Origin: Gymnopus androsaceus JB14
Lineage: Eukaryota > Basidiomycota > Agaricomycetes > Agaricales > Omphalotaceae
DNA: 64,000 bases
Assembly (NCBI GenBank): GCA_009733575.1
Contig: ML769616.1
Span: forward strand, 5,648-69,647
Direction of reading: 5' to 3'
Positions 34,101-47,189 of the stretch are shown piece after piece (the first letter of the stretch is position 1; each line of letters opens with the position of its first letter). Below the pieces are notes generated by a model that worked only from the letters and a program-made list of their open reading frames with translations, was not told the DNA's origin and ran no database searches. Position numbers and translations under genes: made by a program.

Positions 34101-34277
34101 CTCTATCATCTTATCACCGAATTTCCTTCAGAGCTCCTTGGTGACTTGAATCCATGTCTGACACTGCCATACACAAAGGTAAGACAAATCGGGCTTGTGT
34201 TTATGGACTATTTTGAAAGGAGTTGTGTTTTTCAGCAAAGTCTTTGAAGGAAGACAAAGGCGGATATAAATTGACAT
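31109..34277 (-). pseudogene. Copia pol 3' part: integrase C-terminus, RT, RNaseH (module 2)
   Basis: Same domain order as 4,794-7,077, with the altered HVND box near 32,970. The RNaseH end is present twice: a frameshifted copy at 31,109-31,662 and, after about 525 bp of foreign sequence, a second copy of its inner part from 32,188. Extra single-base changes occur near 33,095, 33,140 and 33,405, breaking RT into more frames than in module 1. Confidence 0.83.
31306..32547. other. Duplication plus ~525-bp insertion inside RNaseH, module 2 only
   Basis: About 357 bp (31,306-31,662) is repeated at 32,188-32,547. Between them lies 31,663-32,187. Its first ~40 bases look like a diverged continuation of the RNaseH sequence (ACTCATACTACGTATGG against ACTCATACTCTGTAGG); the rest matches nothing else in the window. 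I do not recognise it; it holds no long frame and includes a G7 run near 32,060. Module 1 has the simple, uninterrupted form. Confidence 0.7.
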
Positions 34278-35530
34278 TGATATGTCAATTTTTTGCCTAA
34301 GGCAAGAACTGCACAGAACCAATAATCCTAGGTTCTGTTTGTAACAAAACATGGTCAATAAGAGGACTATAGTGAGCCCAAGCTGATAGTTAAAATCTAC
34401 CAAGGACCTATTTTACCCAAGAGGTTGCAGAGTAACAGTACGCACAATGGTACCATACTTAACTTTGTGAATGCACCTTGATCAAAGTCCTATGCATGGT
34501 ATGGTGTAGTGAGGCAAGCTTGTTCGATAACAAGTTGCTAACCGGGGCAGATAAACAAGCCCACATACCAGTTATACTAGGCTAGGTCATTGAAGGATAT
34601 ATCCAAGGGGTCAAAGTCTTAAACAAGGAATTGCTTCCACAATCAGCTCACCAAGGAGTCTACACAACACTCAAGTTTATCAAACGAAGCAAGGTGGACC
34701 GAGATGAGGAAGTACCCTGATGGGTCCCCTCAAAGTTAATGCTTGCTGGAAAGTGCCCAGGCAGATTGCCCCAGCAATCCAATGCAGCCACATGACCCAC
34801 TTGCTGTAGCTACTTCTAGAGCACGGAAGGACCAAGGAGCGTTTCTATCCAAGCCTTAGCGTTCTACTGAGATCCATATGCTACCATGCATCTAGACTCG
34901 AGACACGTGGAACTAGGGATAATAACCAGTCTCCCATTGGTGAGGAAAAACATAGAAATACTTCTGAGGGCTGTTCTGCTAAAGGAACTGGCAAGCCTTG
35001 AAAAAAGGCAAATGACTCGAGTCAATTTGGACCAAAAATCCTCGACCCAATCAAGGAAGACAAACAAACGAGGCAGGGGAACATCGAGGCAAAACCATAG
35101 TATACACGCATATATGGACATTATTTTATCTTTTTCTATTTACTTACTCTGTTTCATCCTATCTTGCTCAGTTTCTCTCATTTTCCTATTTTATTATATC
35201 TTGCTCAGTATATAAGGGTAGCTTCTATCTTGGAATAACAGGTTAGACTTGATACCTGAAACGCGGTTCTATCTTAGGACCTGTAGTGATTTGTGCATGC
35301 TTAGATGTGTCTGCATCGTCCTCTACAACCTTTCAAATAGGTGGCCTTCTTGTAACCTTGATAATACTGAGGCTGTTCATTCTACTTCCTGGCTATTAAG
35401 TTGAGCATTCTGGTTTTCATCTCAAAGAGAGATCACATCAGTCTTAGGACCACAGGGGAGCCTAATGTGCTCACCTTGACAAGCCTGTTGTTGATTAGGA
35501 AGGTCTTGGACCCAAGTGTCAGCTTGGTTG

Positions 35531-35909
35531 ACTCGGCCAGGCAAAAGTAACCATAATTTTACTTACAGGGCCATAACTTTTCCAAAACATAATATTGCAC
35601 TGGGCCAAAGGCACCTGTTCAGCACTGTGAGATGTCCTCTCCAGCTTCCATGTCAAAACTAAGCCAACGTGTATATTTTCATTTGTGAAATTAGCATTAA
35701 TACTGTGGAATGCCAAAAATAGCAATTTTTCTGCCAAAATGGTCACAATATAGAGGGTGATGCAGCACTGCTTAGGACTCCAGGTGAGTATTGGGGTGAG
35801 ATGGAGCATATAAGTCCTCTACATTATTCCTAGCCTGACAAAAAGCCATAGGTGGTAAGATTTTGTGGATTGAGAATAAAAATTATGGTTACTTTTGCCC
35901 GGGCTGAGT
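35531..35909. mobile_element. 380-bp inverted-repeat (MITE-like) element, copy 2
   Basis: Same ends as 8,333-8,712: left ACTCGGCC, right GGGCTGAGT, with ~30-bp inverted repeats containing GCAAAAGTAACCATAATTTT. It is one base shorter than copy 1. The minus-strand frame across it (35,519-35,809) starts in the right part of the element and has no motif. Confidence 0.65.
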
Positions 35910-35996
35910 AGTTTTAGGGAGGAAGCTTCTCGGAGTGTTACCTAGCTTTACAACAGATTCTACCCTTGCCACTCTTCACATCTGGAGAACTACCTA

Positions 35997-36310
35997 AAGC
36001 CCAGGCAAGTCCAGGTGTGCCTGGTCAGTCTCAGGGATGCCCAGGAATTTGGCCAATTCCTAGGCAACACTAGGCAACCCAAGCACCCATGTAGCCCAGG
36101 ATTTTGGCCAAATTTCAGGGATCTTGAGTATCTCTGAAGTTAATCAGGAATTAGCATCAAGCAAACCCAAAGACCTTCAGGATTTGGCTAAAATCCTAGG
36201 CTGCCCAGGTTACTTGGGCTGCCTGGGAAATGGGCAAATTCCTGGGGATCCTGGGAAGCTCTGGGAAGCCCTGGGAGAGGGATCATGTGCTCATGCTTAC
36301 AAGCACGTGA
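35997..36310. repeat. CCAGG/CCTGGG-rich degenerate tract (module 2)
   Basis: Copy of 8,800-9,110, with irregular CCCAGG and CCTGGG words. No coding frame is kept between copies. Confidence 0.55.
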
Positions 36311-36605
36311 TTTAAGCACCCATCCAACATTTTTGCCTGCATACTTTATATCTTAATTAAAAGCTATATTATATTCCACAACAAAATTAAATTAACCAAA
36401 AGACAAAACATTGAGTCTAGTTTTTGCCTTTCAAGCCCTTTTTACCTAAGAATAATTACTGGTAACATTGTAGATAGTCTTGGTAGACTATGGTGGGAGA
36501 ATGGGTTCATGTGCACTTATGACTAAGTGCTCACTAATTTTTTTATAAGTGATGCTGACCCCACTAGTTAGTGTATATAGTGCATAAAGTTTCAAGCATA
36601 TCTTA

Positions 36606-36696
36606 CATCAAGATAGTTCAGTGGTTTTGAGCTCTCGCATTATTGCTTATATAATACAGTTGACTGCAAGGCTGAGAGTTCAAACCTGTGAGGTGT
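36606..36696 (+). repeat. tRNA-like (SINE-like) sequence (module 2)
   Basis: Copy of 9,413-9,503, with the A-box TAGTTCAGTGG at 36,614-36,624 and the B-box AGTTCAAACCT downstream. It is unchanged in the boxes between modules. Confidence 0.35.
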
Positions 36697-36914
36697 CAAT
36701 CTTTGAGTTTATTATGAGTCACTTGAATTTAAGCACTGAAACACTAAATGAATAAGACAATAATAAGCAGTGAGCAATAAGCACAACAACCATCTATAAT
36801 AAGTGTATTAAGTACCAAACTTGAATAATGAATTAATGAATAAGTAAACAAAGAAGGTAAATATGAGCATAAGAAGCTAAGATGGTAAAAAATATATTAT
36901 TTTAAATATTTCTC

Positions 36915-37090
36915 TATGGATTCCTAGGGCACCCCAGGGCACCCCAGGGATACCCCAGGAATATTCAGGGACACCCCAGAGATACATTTCTATTCACAGG
37001 ATGCACAGGATTTGGGGGGTTTCTTTGGGGTGCCTGGGTGTCCTAGTCACCCTGTGGATACCTAAGTGCAACCTATATGTTCCTGGACAC
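36915..37090. repeat. CCCCAGG-rich degenerate tract (module 2)
   Basis: Copy of 9,725-9,900, with GGCACCCCAGG repeated in tandem. Confidence 0.55.
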
Positions 37091-37232
37091 TAGGGAATTT
37101 TTCCAGATGCACTGAGTGTGTTAAAAACACCCACTTGAGTGACTTGCGTGGCGCTTGTATAAGCTTGTTAGGTAGCTCGTAGGATTCCCTGAGAGTTGGA
37201 GTATCATTGCGCAGCAACATAAAAGCTCCCAA

Positions 37233-37412
37233 GATACGCTAAGTCATTTGTTGAGTCAGCATACTTGACCTGTGCTTGGGTATTTCACCTTGGATATGCG
37301 AAAGTTGCTTGTTGAGTTGGCATACTTGACCCATGCCTCGGTGTTTGTGCAGATACGCAAAGTCATTTGTTGAGTTGGCGTACTTGACCTATGCTTTCAA
37401 CTTTGGTGTTTG
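37233..37412. repeat. Three-copy tandem repeat, unit about 60 bp (module 2)
   Basis: Copy of 10,041-10,219 with the same three units and one extra A in the second. No copy-number change between modules. Confidence 0.72.
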
Positions 37413-37660
37413 CTTTTCCCCTTGATTAGTTCAGTGCATTGTCATACATTAGTTGGCTTTTCAAAACCTTCCTCCAAATGTAAACCTTGCTCATTTGCAC
37501 TGCCTGTGCCACTGTCAAGTGCTTTCTCTTCGAATCAATTAGTAGTTGAGGGAAACTTTGACAACCTCCTTCCTTGCATTAAATTAAACCTTTTGGATTG
37601 AATCTGATTGGGGTGATTGTTCTTTGGTCAGTTTTCAGACCTAGCACAAATCTAACTCAT

Positions 37661-39493
37661 CAACATGCATATGGTGTCCTCCCAGAATTGCATAGGGAGA
37701 CCAGTGTCGAACATCAAGGTCATGGCATTGTTCTCAATGGTTCAGACCCAGCGTTCAGCCTTGTCATTCTGTTGATGGGAATACAGTGCAGTCTGTTGCA
37801 CCAAAATACCCTTTGAGATGAAATACTGGGATGCCTCCTCACCATGGAATTCCTTCACACCATCAAGATAGACACTCTGCACTTGTTCACCAGTCATAGT
37901 CTCCCATGTATTGATTGTAGACTTGATAACCTTTAGAGCCTGATTCTTCTTTGCAAAACAACCACCACCAATCGCAGAGGTATTGTCATCCATGATTACA
38001 TTGAAATGTGAGGATTTATGAGCAGAAAGAATGGGCATTTGTCCACACAGTATCAATAACAATGAGTTTGAGAGGGCAAGAGGTGCAATTTCCATGATAG
38101 GGATAAGGGAAGTGAGGGTGCTTCCCTCACAAACATGAACCACACATATCCTTCAGGCATGTACCATTCCACTTATCCAGACCATTAGCATAGTTGCCAG
38201 TCAGGACTTCATTAACAGTTTGCTTTCCAATGTGAAGCAAGCATTCATGGAATAGATCACCATTTGGGATACGCGGCATAAAAGTAGCCATGACTGAAGG
38301 TAGGAGGTCTGAGAGAGCCTCCACCTTATCAGAAAGAAACTCCCCACGAAGGAGGCAGAGTCTGTGGTAAACATCCACCACTATTAAAAATTGCGGTGTG
38401 TTTGGAATATAGACCCTCACAACATCCTCAGTCATGTAGAGACTGAACTTCTTCTCAAGAAGAGTACCTGTCAAAATCAAGTTGACTAGCGCATCTGGAG
38501 CATGCAAGCAATCAAATAGTTCCAAGACCAGAAACTTATCCATGCCTTCTACTGTATAATTATGACCTAAAGTTCCCGTAACCGTAACACGGTCCCTGGG
38601 AACTTTGTCATTTTGAAAATCGTAACACATAACGGGGTTCAAGGAACTTTGGATTTGGCAAAATAGTAACTTAAAATTCCAAAAATTGCACCAAAATGCC
38701 CAAAAAAACACCAGAAAATTTTTCTGTTACACTAATTTTTGGCCTGAGAACTCCACTTTTTGAAGTTCTCACCGTAACGCATGAAACCCAGGCACTTTAG
38801 GTCGTATTATACAGTATTGGTGACTTGAAGTAGCACGTCCCAGATGCACGAGTAGAGAGGTTTCCTGCATTAGCTGTGGTGACATCCACTGCACCCCCTG
38901 GATCATATGTGGAGAAGAATTGTCAATCCTTCACAATGTGGTTGGTGCATGCAGAGTCCAGCAGTGTCAGAGCATCACCTATAATGGAAGCAAATGCCAC
39001 TGGGTTTGATTGCTTAATCAACTGCAATGTCTCCAGATGCAGATCAGAGAATAACACAGAGAAGGAATCAAATTGACATGCAGGATAAATGGAACTGTTG
39101 ATCACATTCAATGCTCCCAACTGAGCAGAAGATGTAGCAAGAAGTACATCCGGTACAGTACTAGTAGTAACCATAGCCGTAGGATGGGAATTAGATGTAT
39201 TTGTATGTTGGTTTGTATTTGTATTCAAGGTCGGATTATTGGTGATACCAGTCCCATTGTTCTGCTTTGGATCACCAGCGCTCTGACTGTTTCTACCCCC
39301 ATTGGCACCCCCAGTCCCTTGGTAGCCTTGACAAGTCTTCCCACCACCAGAGGGTTGCTGATGATGGTTACCATTAGTAGGGTAACTAGAACTCCATTGC
39401 AGATCATCCACTTGCACCAGTTGCTGAGCAAATGCATCAAACATCTTGCAAGATGGAATTGCACCAGGGAAGTCCAAAGCTTCTTGGCACTTA
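37661..39493 (-). pseudogene. Copia pol 5' part: protease, GAG-pre-integrase, integrase core (module 2)
   Basis: Collinear with 10,468-12,300. The integrase core (YLDGVKEFHG, HQQNDKAERW) has a longer open frame here (37,742-38,143) than in module 1. Protease LLDSACTNHIVKD is near 38,930. It is interrupted by the MITE at 38,550-38,816. Confidence 0.82.
38550..38816. mobile_element. TA-flanked MITE, copy A2
   Basis: Same TACTGTATAAT / ATTATACAGTA ends as 11,357-11,623. Three substitutions in the body (for example CCCGTAACCGTAACACGG against CCCATAACCGTAACACAG) are all G/A or C/T changes at CpG-like sites. Confidence 0.75.
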
Positions 39494-41868
39494 TCAGCAG
39501 TGATTCCACATCAGTAACCATTCAGGAAGAATTTGATAAAACAAGACAAAGCTGGGATAGGCCAGAGGACCAGACCTGAATAAACTTGGCAATGTCACCA
39601 TTAACAACTGGAGTAGACATGATTTCATCCTGGATACGGAGACAGTCCGGAACTGCTTGGCATCCAAGATGGAGACTATCATACATCTCCCTCGCTGTAC
39701 GGCAATTGCCTTTCGACAGTGATGACTGGACCTAGGAAGCCTTGCACATCTGCATGTAAGCAAGCAGTTATAATTGATGCTGCCCAGGCATCATTCCGAT
39801 CCCAGATATGTTGTGGGATTATTCTATTTGACAACCCCCTTGTTGTGAAACAACCCTTTCCTTATCTAGCAACCCGGTTGTTGTCACAAATGGTCACAGT
39901 TCACCAAATATGTCAAATAAGCAAACATTGAGTATTTCATAAATTTTTTTATTGTGACTTACTGATTTTCTTCAGAATAAGGAGGGTAGGGAAGCAATGG
40001 CCACAAGCAGTGAGGGTCAAGGACATATGCAGCAGCTAGCTAAGTACCTAAACAATGGATTGGTCTGTGAGTACAAAATATTACAGCATTTTTGGAAAAC
40101 CTTGTCCAAATCAATTTTGTTGATGGCAATAATTCAATAAATAAATATAATTCTAAAAGGGAAGCACTCTTCCTGCTGTCAGACAACTGCCAAGTCAGCC
40201 TCATATTCTGGTGGTTGAGCTTGTTCACTGTGTTGGGCAACATCCAGCACAGTGAACAAGTACAAAATACTGACTATCCTACCCTTGATCTAGACAAGCA
40301 GTCAGCCTTGTAACCTTGTTATAAGTATACTAGCATGCTGAGAGGTACTTAGTATCCAATATACATAACTTTACACTCATATTTTAGTAGTCTACTCTGT
40401 GATATGGTGTGCAGTGGAGGACATGCATGGAGCACTCACCATTGAGTTGCAGTTACATAAGTAGCATAACCAAGGAAATTTCTATTGGATACAGTACTAT
40501 GAAAGAACTTGAAATACAAGCAGTATGTATCATGTAAGAGCTTAGGTACCCAATGCCATCTAGTACCATAGTAGCAGTGGCAAAATCAAAGTAAGCACTA
40601 GCTTAGACAAGGTCACAAGGACATAAATATTTGAAGAAAAAAAAAAGCAAAGTCACACTTCAATATGTGTGACAGGGTTGCTGAATAACACTTCGAGAGG
40701 GTTTTGAGATAAGGGGGGTTGTCAAGCAAGGGGGTTGTCAAATAGAATGATCCTATGTTGTGCCTCTATGTAAGCAGGATGTGGTGGTGTAGAGAGACCT
40801 GGGCAGTAAATTGGAGTGTTATACTTTGTGTTGGGAATTCCTGGAGGAGGAGGATCACAGATGTGACCAATAACACCCCCATCTGCAAGAGCCTGCTGAA
40901 CCACATCATGCCAGTGCGGCCAGTTGTTGCGATTATGAAGAGCAGCATCATTGTTAATAGTGGATGTGAAAGTGTTCATGATCGAGGTAAAAAGTTTAGT
41001 CTGGACCTTGGAGGAATTGGGATCAATGTAGGCAGATGGCTGAGTGGGTGGATAAAGGTATTGATTACCTGGAAGAAATGCAGGAGGTCCTGAAGGTCCC
41101 TGAGCTGAAAGGCCATAGTTCATCAAATCTGGGTGCACTGGCTGTTGCTGCGCCACTCCAGATGGGTGCACTAAGGATTGTGCAACTCCTGGATGCATGG
41201 CTTGAGCTGTAGGATTACCTGGAACAATAGGTGGAACCGAACACAATCACTGTTCATGGTAAGCAGGAAATCCATCCATACCTATGGTTGCTAAATGGGC
41301 AGTAGCATAGGGCTGATATGGCTGGGGATGCTGGATTTGGGGAGATCATGCCGGAACCATCACAGATGAGGGGCAACTTGGTGCCTGAGGGTCAAGAGGA
41401 TCATGCAGATGCTGTAAGTAGTTATAAGTATTCACAACATAAGGTAAATGGTGATATGAAGCTGGAGAAGGATTAAAACTTGTGAAAGACATCGGAGCAG
41501 ACCAAGGAGAAGAATGAGGCAATTGAGATGAAGGAAATGACCAAGAAGAAATCAAAATATCAGGCCCGTTCATATCAACAGGCTCATGATTTACCGTATG
41601 GGGTCAGAGGTGAGCCAAAGAGGCACAAGAATGTAAATGTCTGCCTCATTCAGCAGGTGCAAAGGAGTGGAAGGAGATGGAGGCAAAGGACACATGGATA
41701 AAGCATTGAGAGTAGGTACTTGGGAAGGAGGAACAGGAGGTACGTAGGGAGAGGAAGGTGGAGCCATTATGGCATTTTGTAAAGTATTGGCAGTAGGCAG
41801 TGGAGCAATGCTCTGGGACAAAGAAGAGGTAAGGAAGTTCCGAACAATAGGGACTGTATTTTGAAAAG
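39494..41868 (-). pseudogene. Copia gag (module 2), split by a hAT-like element
   Basis: Collinear with 12,301-14,677. The UBN2-like part carries an added base near 39,715 that breaks the frame in CHTAREMY. The AYIEAQH / IWDRNDAWA junction around the 939-bp element is the same as in module 1. Confidence 0.76.
39816..40754. mobile_element. Non-autonomous hAT-like element with 8-bp target duplication, copy 2
   Basis: ATGTTGTG lies at 39,808-39,815 and 40,755-40,762. Ends and internal hairpin are as in the module 1 copy, with about one base less (a G run near the right end). It was carried by the segmental duplication. Confidence 0.88.
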
Positions 41869-42137
41869 TACTGTATCGATACGACCGTATGTTCCCGGGG
41901 TGTTATGCGTTACGGTGGGAACTTCAAAAAATGAAGTTCCTGAGGCAAAAATTCGCATTACGGAAAATTTTTAATGCTTTTTTTGGGCATATTTTGGAGA
42001 ATTTTTTGACTTTAGTGTCACGATTTCTCCAAATCTGAGGTTCCCGGAGTGGAGTTATGCATTACGATTCACAAAATGGCTAAGTTCCCGGGGCCGGCGT
42101 TACGGTTATGGGAACTTATGGTTGTATTGATACAGTA
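41869..42137. mobile_element. TA-flanked MITE, copy B2
   Basis: Same ends as 14,678-14,946, with TA on both edges. The left end reads TACTGTATCGATACGACC here. Confidence 0.75.
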
Positions 42138-42499
42138 TGCAATATTGATTGTGAAATTGAGGGAAACAAAGAAAGAGATGAATGTTGTATGTCTGCATGA
42201 CCAAGACCAGTGCCCATTAGTGTACCAGGAAAAACCCTCAAAGGTGTAGTGCCGGGATGTCAATTAACCAATGATGGTGGAAACAGAGCAGAAACTGGTG
42301 TATGATACACATTGTAAAGATTTTGATACAATTGTTGAACCTGGCAAGGATCGCATCCAAGGTGAAGGGCCGGCAACTCCATTGATCAAGATCCAGAGTT
42401 TTCAGTTTTCAATTTTCAGTGAGCTGTATGTCCACACTGTTTATGTTTGCCGAAATCATCTGTAGAAAAAACCCCTCTTAAAATAAGGTATCCATAACC
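42138..42499. other. Copia 5' leader (module 2)
   Basis: Copy of 14,947-15,307. No gene seen. Confidence 0.45.
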
Positions 42500-42755
42500 T
42501 GTTGGAGGTTGAATCTATAAGACAAAACCAGAAATGGAAAACCCCTCAGAGTCAAATGTAGTGAGAGTCAACAGCTCTATTGAAATACCTATAAGATGAA
42601 ACCAGAAATGGAAAAACTAAAGAAGTGTAAGTAAGCTTGTAGGTATGAAATAAAATAAGAAAACATACCCCTCAGAGTTGAATGTAGTGAGAGTCAACAG
42701 CTGAGGGGAGAATGTGGGAATGGGAAGTATATAACTAAACAGTCACATGTGAAGA
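42500..42755 (-). repeat. Copia 5' LTR, truncated and with internal duplication (module 2)
   Basis: Same form as 15,308-15,562, with the same extra internal stretch and the same abrupt loss after GTGAAGA. The truncation therefore predates the 27-kb duplication. Confidence 0.7.
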
Positions 42756-44563
42756 AGCAACTACAAGGGCAACTTTTCTCAAGAAAGTGGTTTTATACTT
42801 AAGTAATTCTTAGAATGTTCCTAAGAATTAAAGTTATCCTAAATTGTAAGTAACAATTATACTTAAGTAAATACTTAAGTATAGGCATAACTAACTCATG
42901 CAAAATAATCTTGAAATGGGTGATTATGAAGTAAAAGTAAAAATGAAAGTAACAAAGTAAAGTAAAGTAAGCACTATCTTATATCCTCTGCAAACTTTAG
43001 TTCAAAGTAAAATACCAAATCAGCTGTATACTAAGTAATAAAGTAAAGTAGGTAGCACAGAAGAAAGCCATGAGCAAGGCATAAGTTTCTAAAGAAAATA
43101 CTAAGCAGAGAGTATATGAGTCCTACTGAATTGTAGTGGTAGTAAAGTGAGAGTAGATAGGATGAGATGGTAGAGGTAAGAGTTGAAGAGAGGTGGTGCA
43201 TCAGAAAAAACTGTTTTGGGCCCAGGAGGATCCAAGGTCACCTAGTCCTCTTAGGCAACCTGAGGCATCCTAGTTGGCCCAGGATAAAGGGCAAAACTTT
43301 GGACACCTCAGGTATCCTAGTCATCCTAAGTGTCCTGGGACATCCTGGGACATCCTGAGGGTATCCTGGGGCATCCTGGGATATGCCCCAGGACATCTTG
43401 GGTTCAGACTAGAGATATGCATATCGCACAAAGTGCAGATCTCAAGTTGCAAATGCCCACAATTCTTCTTGGAACCAAGGAGCAAAGGCATCAATTTTGC
43501 CAGTCACTGCAAACTCGTCAGAGAGATAGACATGAAATCCAAAGCAGTTGGCTCATATCTACAGCCACAATAGATACTCCTGATTGTCAGTGCCTTCAGG
43601 ATAATTCTATTAACCAACCCTCCTGCCCGAACACAATCCCTCATTTGATGTCAAGTCGATGTTTGTGAAAATTTTCAATTTATTTAATGTTGTATGGTAA
43701 CCATAGCACTTATAAACCCCATACTATGGTACACAGGGATATGCTTCTGATGCAGTTGGGGCACAATGAAAGAAGCTATTAAAATTCTGAGCAGACAGAT
43801 CGTTTTGGCCTACTTTAAAACCCCTAAATTGAGCTTCCTAGATTTTTCACAATTTTCCTCGTTGCGTTGGGCGCTGCCCGAGCAAAAACAAGGATATGCT
43901 GTTTTTTGATGGCTGTAGTCACCGTCCTGTCACGTAGCGGAAAAGCTGGCAGAACCGGCAGTCTTACAGAACCGCCGATGACATTTTCAAAATCAGATTG
44001 CGCTGGTCACTGCCGAGCGGAACGGCACAGTCAATTGTCACGCCCAAGCTCTCTCTTTACCAGTTCCTCTCTCCATCGTGCTATTCTTCATGTTTCTCTT
44101 AGAAATATTAGATCTGACCTCGTCTGATATACACTTGGGTGTGTAGCACTTCGCCCATGCTTTTTTAATTCATTTTCTTGTGTTCCTGAATGTTTGATGG
44201 GTGTATGCGACTCTCTCCGCTCAATGTTTATTTTATTGTACTCATTTGCCTCAAGTACACCTTCTATAAAGTATCTGGCACTGATAAATATAAGGTAAAG
44301 ATGTTATAAAATAATCGTGAAAGCTGCCCGATTACAAAAACTTGCTTCATCGAGCATTTTATGCAGAAAAGCATATCCCTGCGTACCATAGTAATCGCGC
44401 TCTGAATTGAAATCTGACTCTTTTGTGGCAACCGCTTATATGCGGCATTCCGATTGGGGTTTATAACCGCTTACGGCTGGTTATCGGTGTTTTTTCACTT
44501 TTCCGACATTATTCGCTCTGAGTAAAATTAGAGACAGTGTTTGACAGTCAATGTCATTGAACT
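42756..44563. other. Spacer between copia and F-box gene (module 2)
   Basis: Copy of 15,563-17,390, with a CCTGGG-rich tract at about 43,215-43,400 and no gene recognised. An insertion ACTCATG near 42,893 distinguishes it from module 1. Confidence 0.5.
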
Positions 44564-44911
44564 CTATTGTTTCCACTTTAGGGAGTTGCTGAATAACTCC
44601 TTCAGCAATCTGAGCATAAACCCTCCTTTTTTCGGCCGTGAATCTACATTGAACCTCTGGAAGCCAAGAAGGCGGATACTGGATGCTAGATGTGGTTTGT
44701 CATTGAATATTGTGATAAGCCACTCTGTTTGAATTATTCTTTGCAGAGATCTCATCAAACGGCCATCCAGCTCGATCTTTGCAAAAATGCGACACTGAGA
44801 AGGGACAACGCAAGCCTTTTCGACAAGAGAACAGATCGAGAGAGCATTTTTATCGGAAGAGAGGTTGTGGAGGATACAATCTATGAGCTCGTTAGGCAGT
44901 GGCATGATCAT
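44564..44911 (-). CDS. F-box protein fragment, 115 residues
   Basis: The frame begins MIMPLPNELIDCILHNLSS and continues ALSICSLVEKACVVPSQCRIF. This matches the Agaricomycete F-box pattern LPxELIDxIxxxL...ALxxCSLVCxxW...R..F, although the usual Trp is not present. It ends at a stop after 115 residues, whereas typical members run to 300-600, so it is probably a 3'-truncated relic. Its start lies about 420 bp from the GDH2 stop, on the same strand. In module 1 the same region is frameshifted; in module 3 only the first few codons' region survives (61,763-61,800). Confidence 0.5.
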   Translation of the reverse strand: MIMPLPNELIDCILHNLSSDKNALSICSLVEKACVVPSQCRIFAKIELDGRLMRSLQRIIQTEWLITIFNDKPHLASSIRLLGFQRFNVDSRPKKGGFMLRLLKELFSNSLKWKQ

Positions 44912-45331
44912 GATGGTCGCAAGCAGGAATGGTTTAGGTGCTTGAAGTTGGTAGAGAGCCCTTTGGCCCGGCCTAAAGCAGTGACCTAGGATGTATAATC
45001 ACTAGAATTACGAGGATTCTAGAGTTTATTCCGACGTCCTCTAGAAGGCGGGTCACCAAACTACTTTTCATCTATTTATCGTCCCATAAAGAAAGCCGTG
45101 TGAACTGTAGCGTTGTGGCACCAACAACCAGCTTCAAGGCCTTCCGGTATGCATCATGCAAGGAAGGAGTATCTCATGCCCATTCAGACTCCCAGTCATT
45201 ATAAAGTACAATATCTGTATGTATGTCACACTAGACCCATTCCCATTCCATTTTTATACAACTTCTAATCTGTTCTGCGCCCCGCCCGCTCCTACTTTAC
45301 TTGGAAAGATCCCTAGCAAAATGGAAAAAGT

Positions 45332-47158
45332 CTACACTCGAAGCGTTAACGCCGTATTTATAAAGCTAAAACAAGAAAAAAACACAACATCAGTGAACCT
45401 CAAGGAATCCAAATCGTCCTCACTCACAAAATGCGACGCAACCCAACTAGAGAACAACGCCCTCTGATACGCCTCCGGCAACCGCTTCAACAACGTCTCC
45501 AACCCAATCTTCTCAACCAGCGTCTTGGGTATCGCCCTCCTCATCACCCCATTCCTACTCGGAACATCCTCAAACAAATCCGAGCTCTCCAATTCAGCCT
45601 GGAGGTTATTCAACGTCGAAGAAAGCTCATCCGAGATGGTCGTGCGCGGTTTAGCTCCCTGCAGACGCGTGTGCTCTTTCCACAGGCAGTGGAATTCAGC
45701 AGCAGCGTTTTCGGTGATCTTTGCTTGGATATCCTTGACGTAGCTCTGGTAGAATTCGGAAGGCTTGCCGTCTTTGAAGATCATCAAGTCGACGTATTCT
45801 TCCGTTGAGAGAGCGAGACCGGCTAGGACTTCCAAGGAGGAACTCGTTACACCACCTAAACGCAATGAATGAATAAGTTTTCGCAACTTGAGAAGAAGAA
45901 ACGAAACCAACTAACCCTTGTTGGTACTCGAATCTTTGAACACGACCACTTTACGTTTTTCGAGGAACAAACGCGCTTGTTGGGTGAGGAACAAGTTGGC
46001 ACCTTCTACGATGTACTTGAAGTGAGGTTTACCCTCGCTGTCGAAGAGTGCAGCCATGTTCGAGATGTTGACGGCTTCCGGTCTGAATATAGGCGTTAGA
46101 CAGACGACTTGTACACACATTGAATAATCATATACCGTCCACCGCAAGGCACGAACAAGTCAGCTTTAAATCTCAAATGAGCTCCATTACGGAAATCAGT
46201 CCCGTCGAGAACGATTTCGCCCGCTACCCATAGCATATCAGCATTTGCTCATAAAAAGGAAAACACTTGAACAACGTACAAGGCAACTTGACATCCTGCT
46301 CCTCAACCTTCACCAAATACCCATCCTTACTCAACCTCGTCCTATCAAAGTGCGCCACAGTCAAACGCTTTTTGGCCAGACGAATTAGTTCTTCGCGATC
46401 GAGCCCAGTGGGGTCGGCAAGGACACCACTTCCATCGATGATCGCGACGGTTTTGTCGGAGCTGAGTAGGATTTCGTCTACAAGAGAGATAAACGTTAGC
46501 TCGGGGGTAACAAGCCAATGAAGAACGTATACTCACTCGATCCAAGATCCCCATCCGGTCCTCCCGTCTGCACTTTTGTAATCTCCTTCTCCTTCAACCC
46601 CAGCTGCTTATAGATACCCAACACATACTGCCTGATACTAAGCGAAGTCATACCATACGTGTCGTGTGGAACTCCACCAAGTGTCTCGGCACTCTTTCCA
46701 GTGGTGAAGGACTTCCACCATGTTTCGGCGCCTCGGTCGCGGGCGTGGAGTGCAGCCCAATCCATCATATCCGCGGTACCCTCTGCATAACCGATATAAG
46801 CAAAAGGCGAAAGCAGGGAAAAAACGTATCGACAAACCATCAGGACCAAAGAATAACAACTCTGGCTTTTCGTACAAGTCGACTAGGGTCTCCTTGATTC
46901 CGGGTGTTTTTCCTGGGATTAGCAGGTCGACGATTGCCTACGATAACGTAGTTAGTGAATATAAATAACTAAAAACCGCGAGCACACATACATCAACATA
47001 TTTCTCAAAACACAACCTCGGCGTAGCCCCGATCGAAGGCAATATCGTACCCTTGGCTCCTCCCTCGGGAGTATCTTTATTCTTCAACGACTGGGTCGAA
47101 GCCAAGTTGTAATTTTCGTCAAACCTAAACGCGTCGTCGTCAGCGTATGTACATCCAA

Positions 47159-47189
<31 letters not shown>

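Larger units (their letters stand above)
34278..37660. mobile_element. Composite insertion splitting the copia integrase (module 2)
   Basis: Collinear with 7,078-10,467, with the same ends and the same internal elements. Small indels separate the copies, many in short homopolymers. A TATA-like box lies at 35,209-35,216. No gene recognised. Confidence 0.65.
30834..42755 (-). mobile_element. Ty1/copia LTR retrotransposon, degenerate, with nested insertions (module 2)
   Basis: This is the duplicate of the module 1 element at the same site behind the NLR, with the same nested insertions at the same bases, so it was carried along by the segmental duplication rather than inserted again. It differs by an extra ~885 bp in the RNaseH part (31,306-32,547) and scattered small indels. 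It is non-autonomous. Confidence 0.88.
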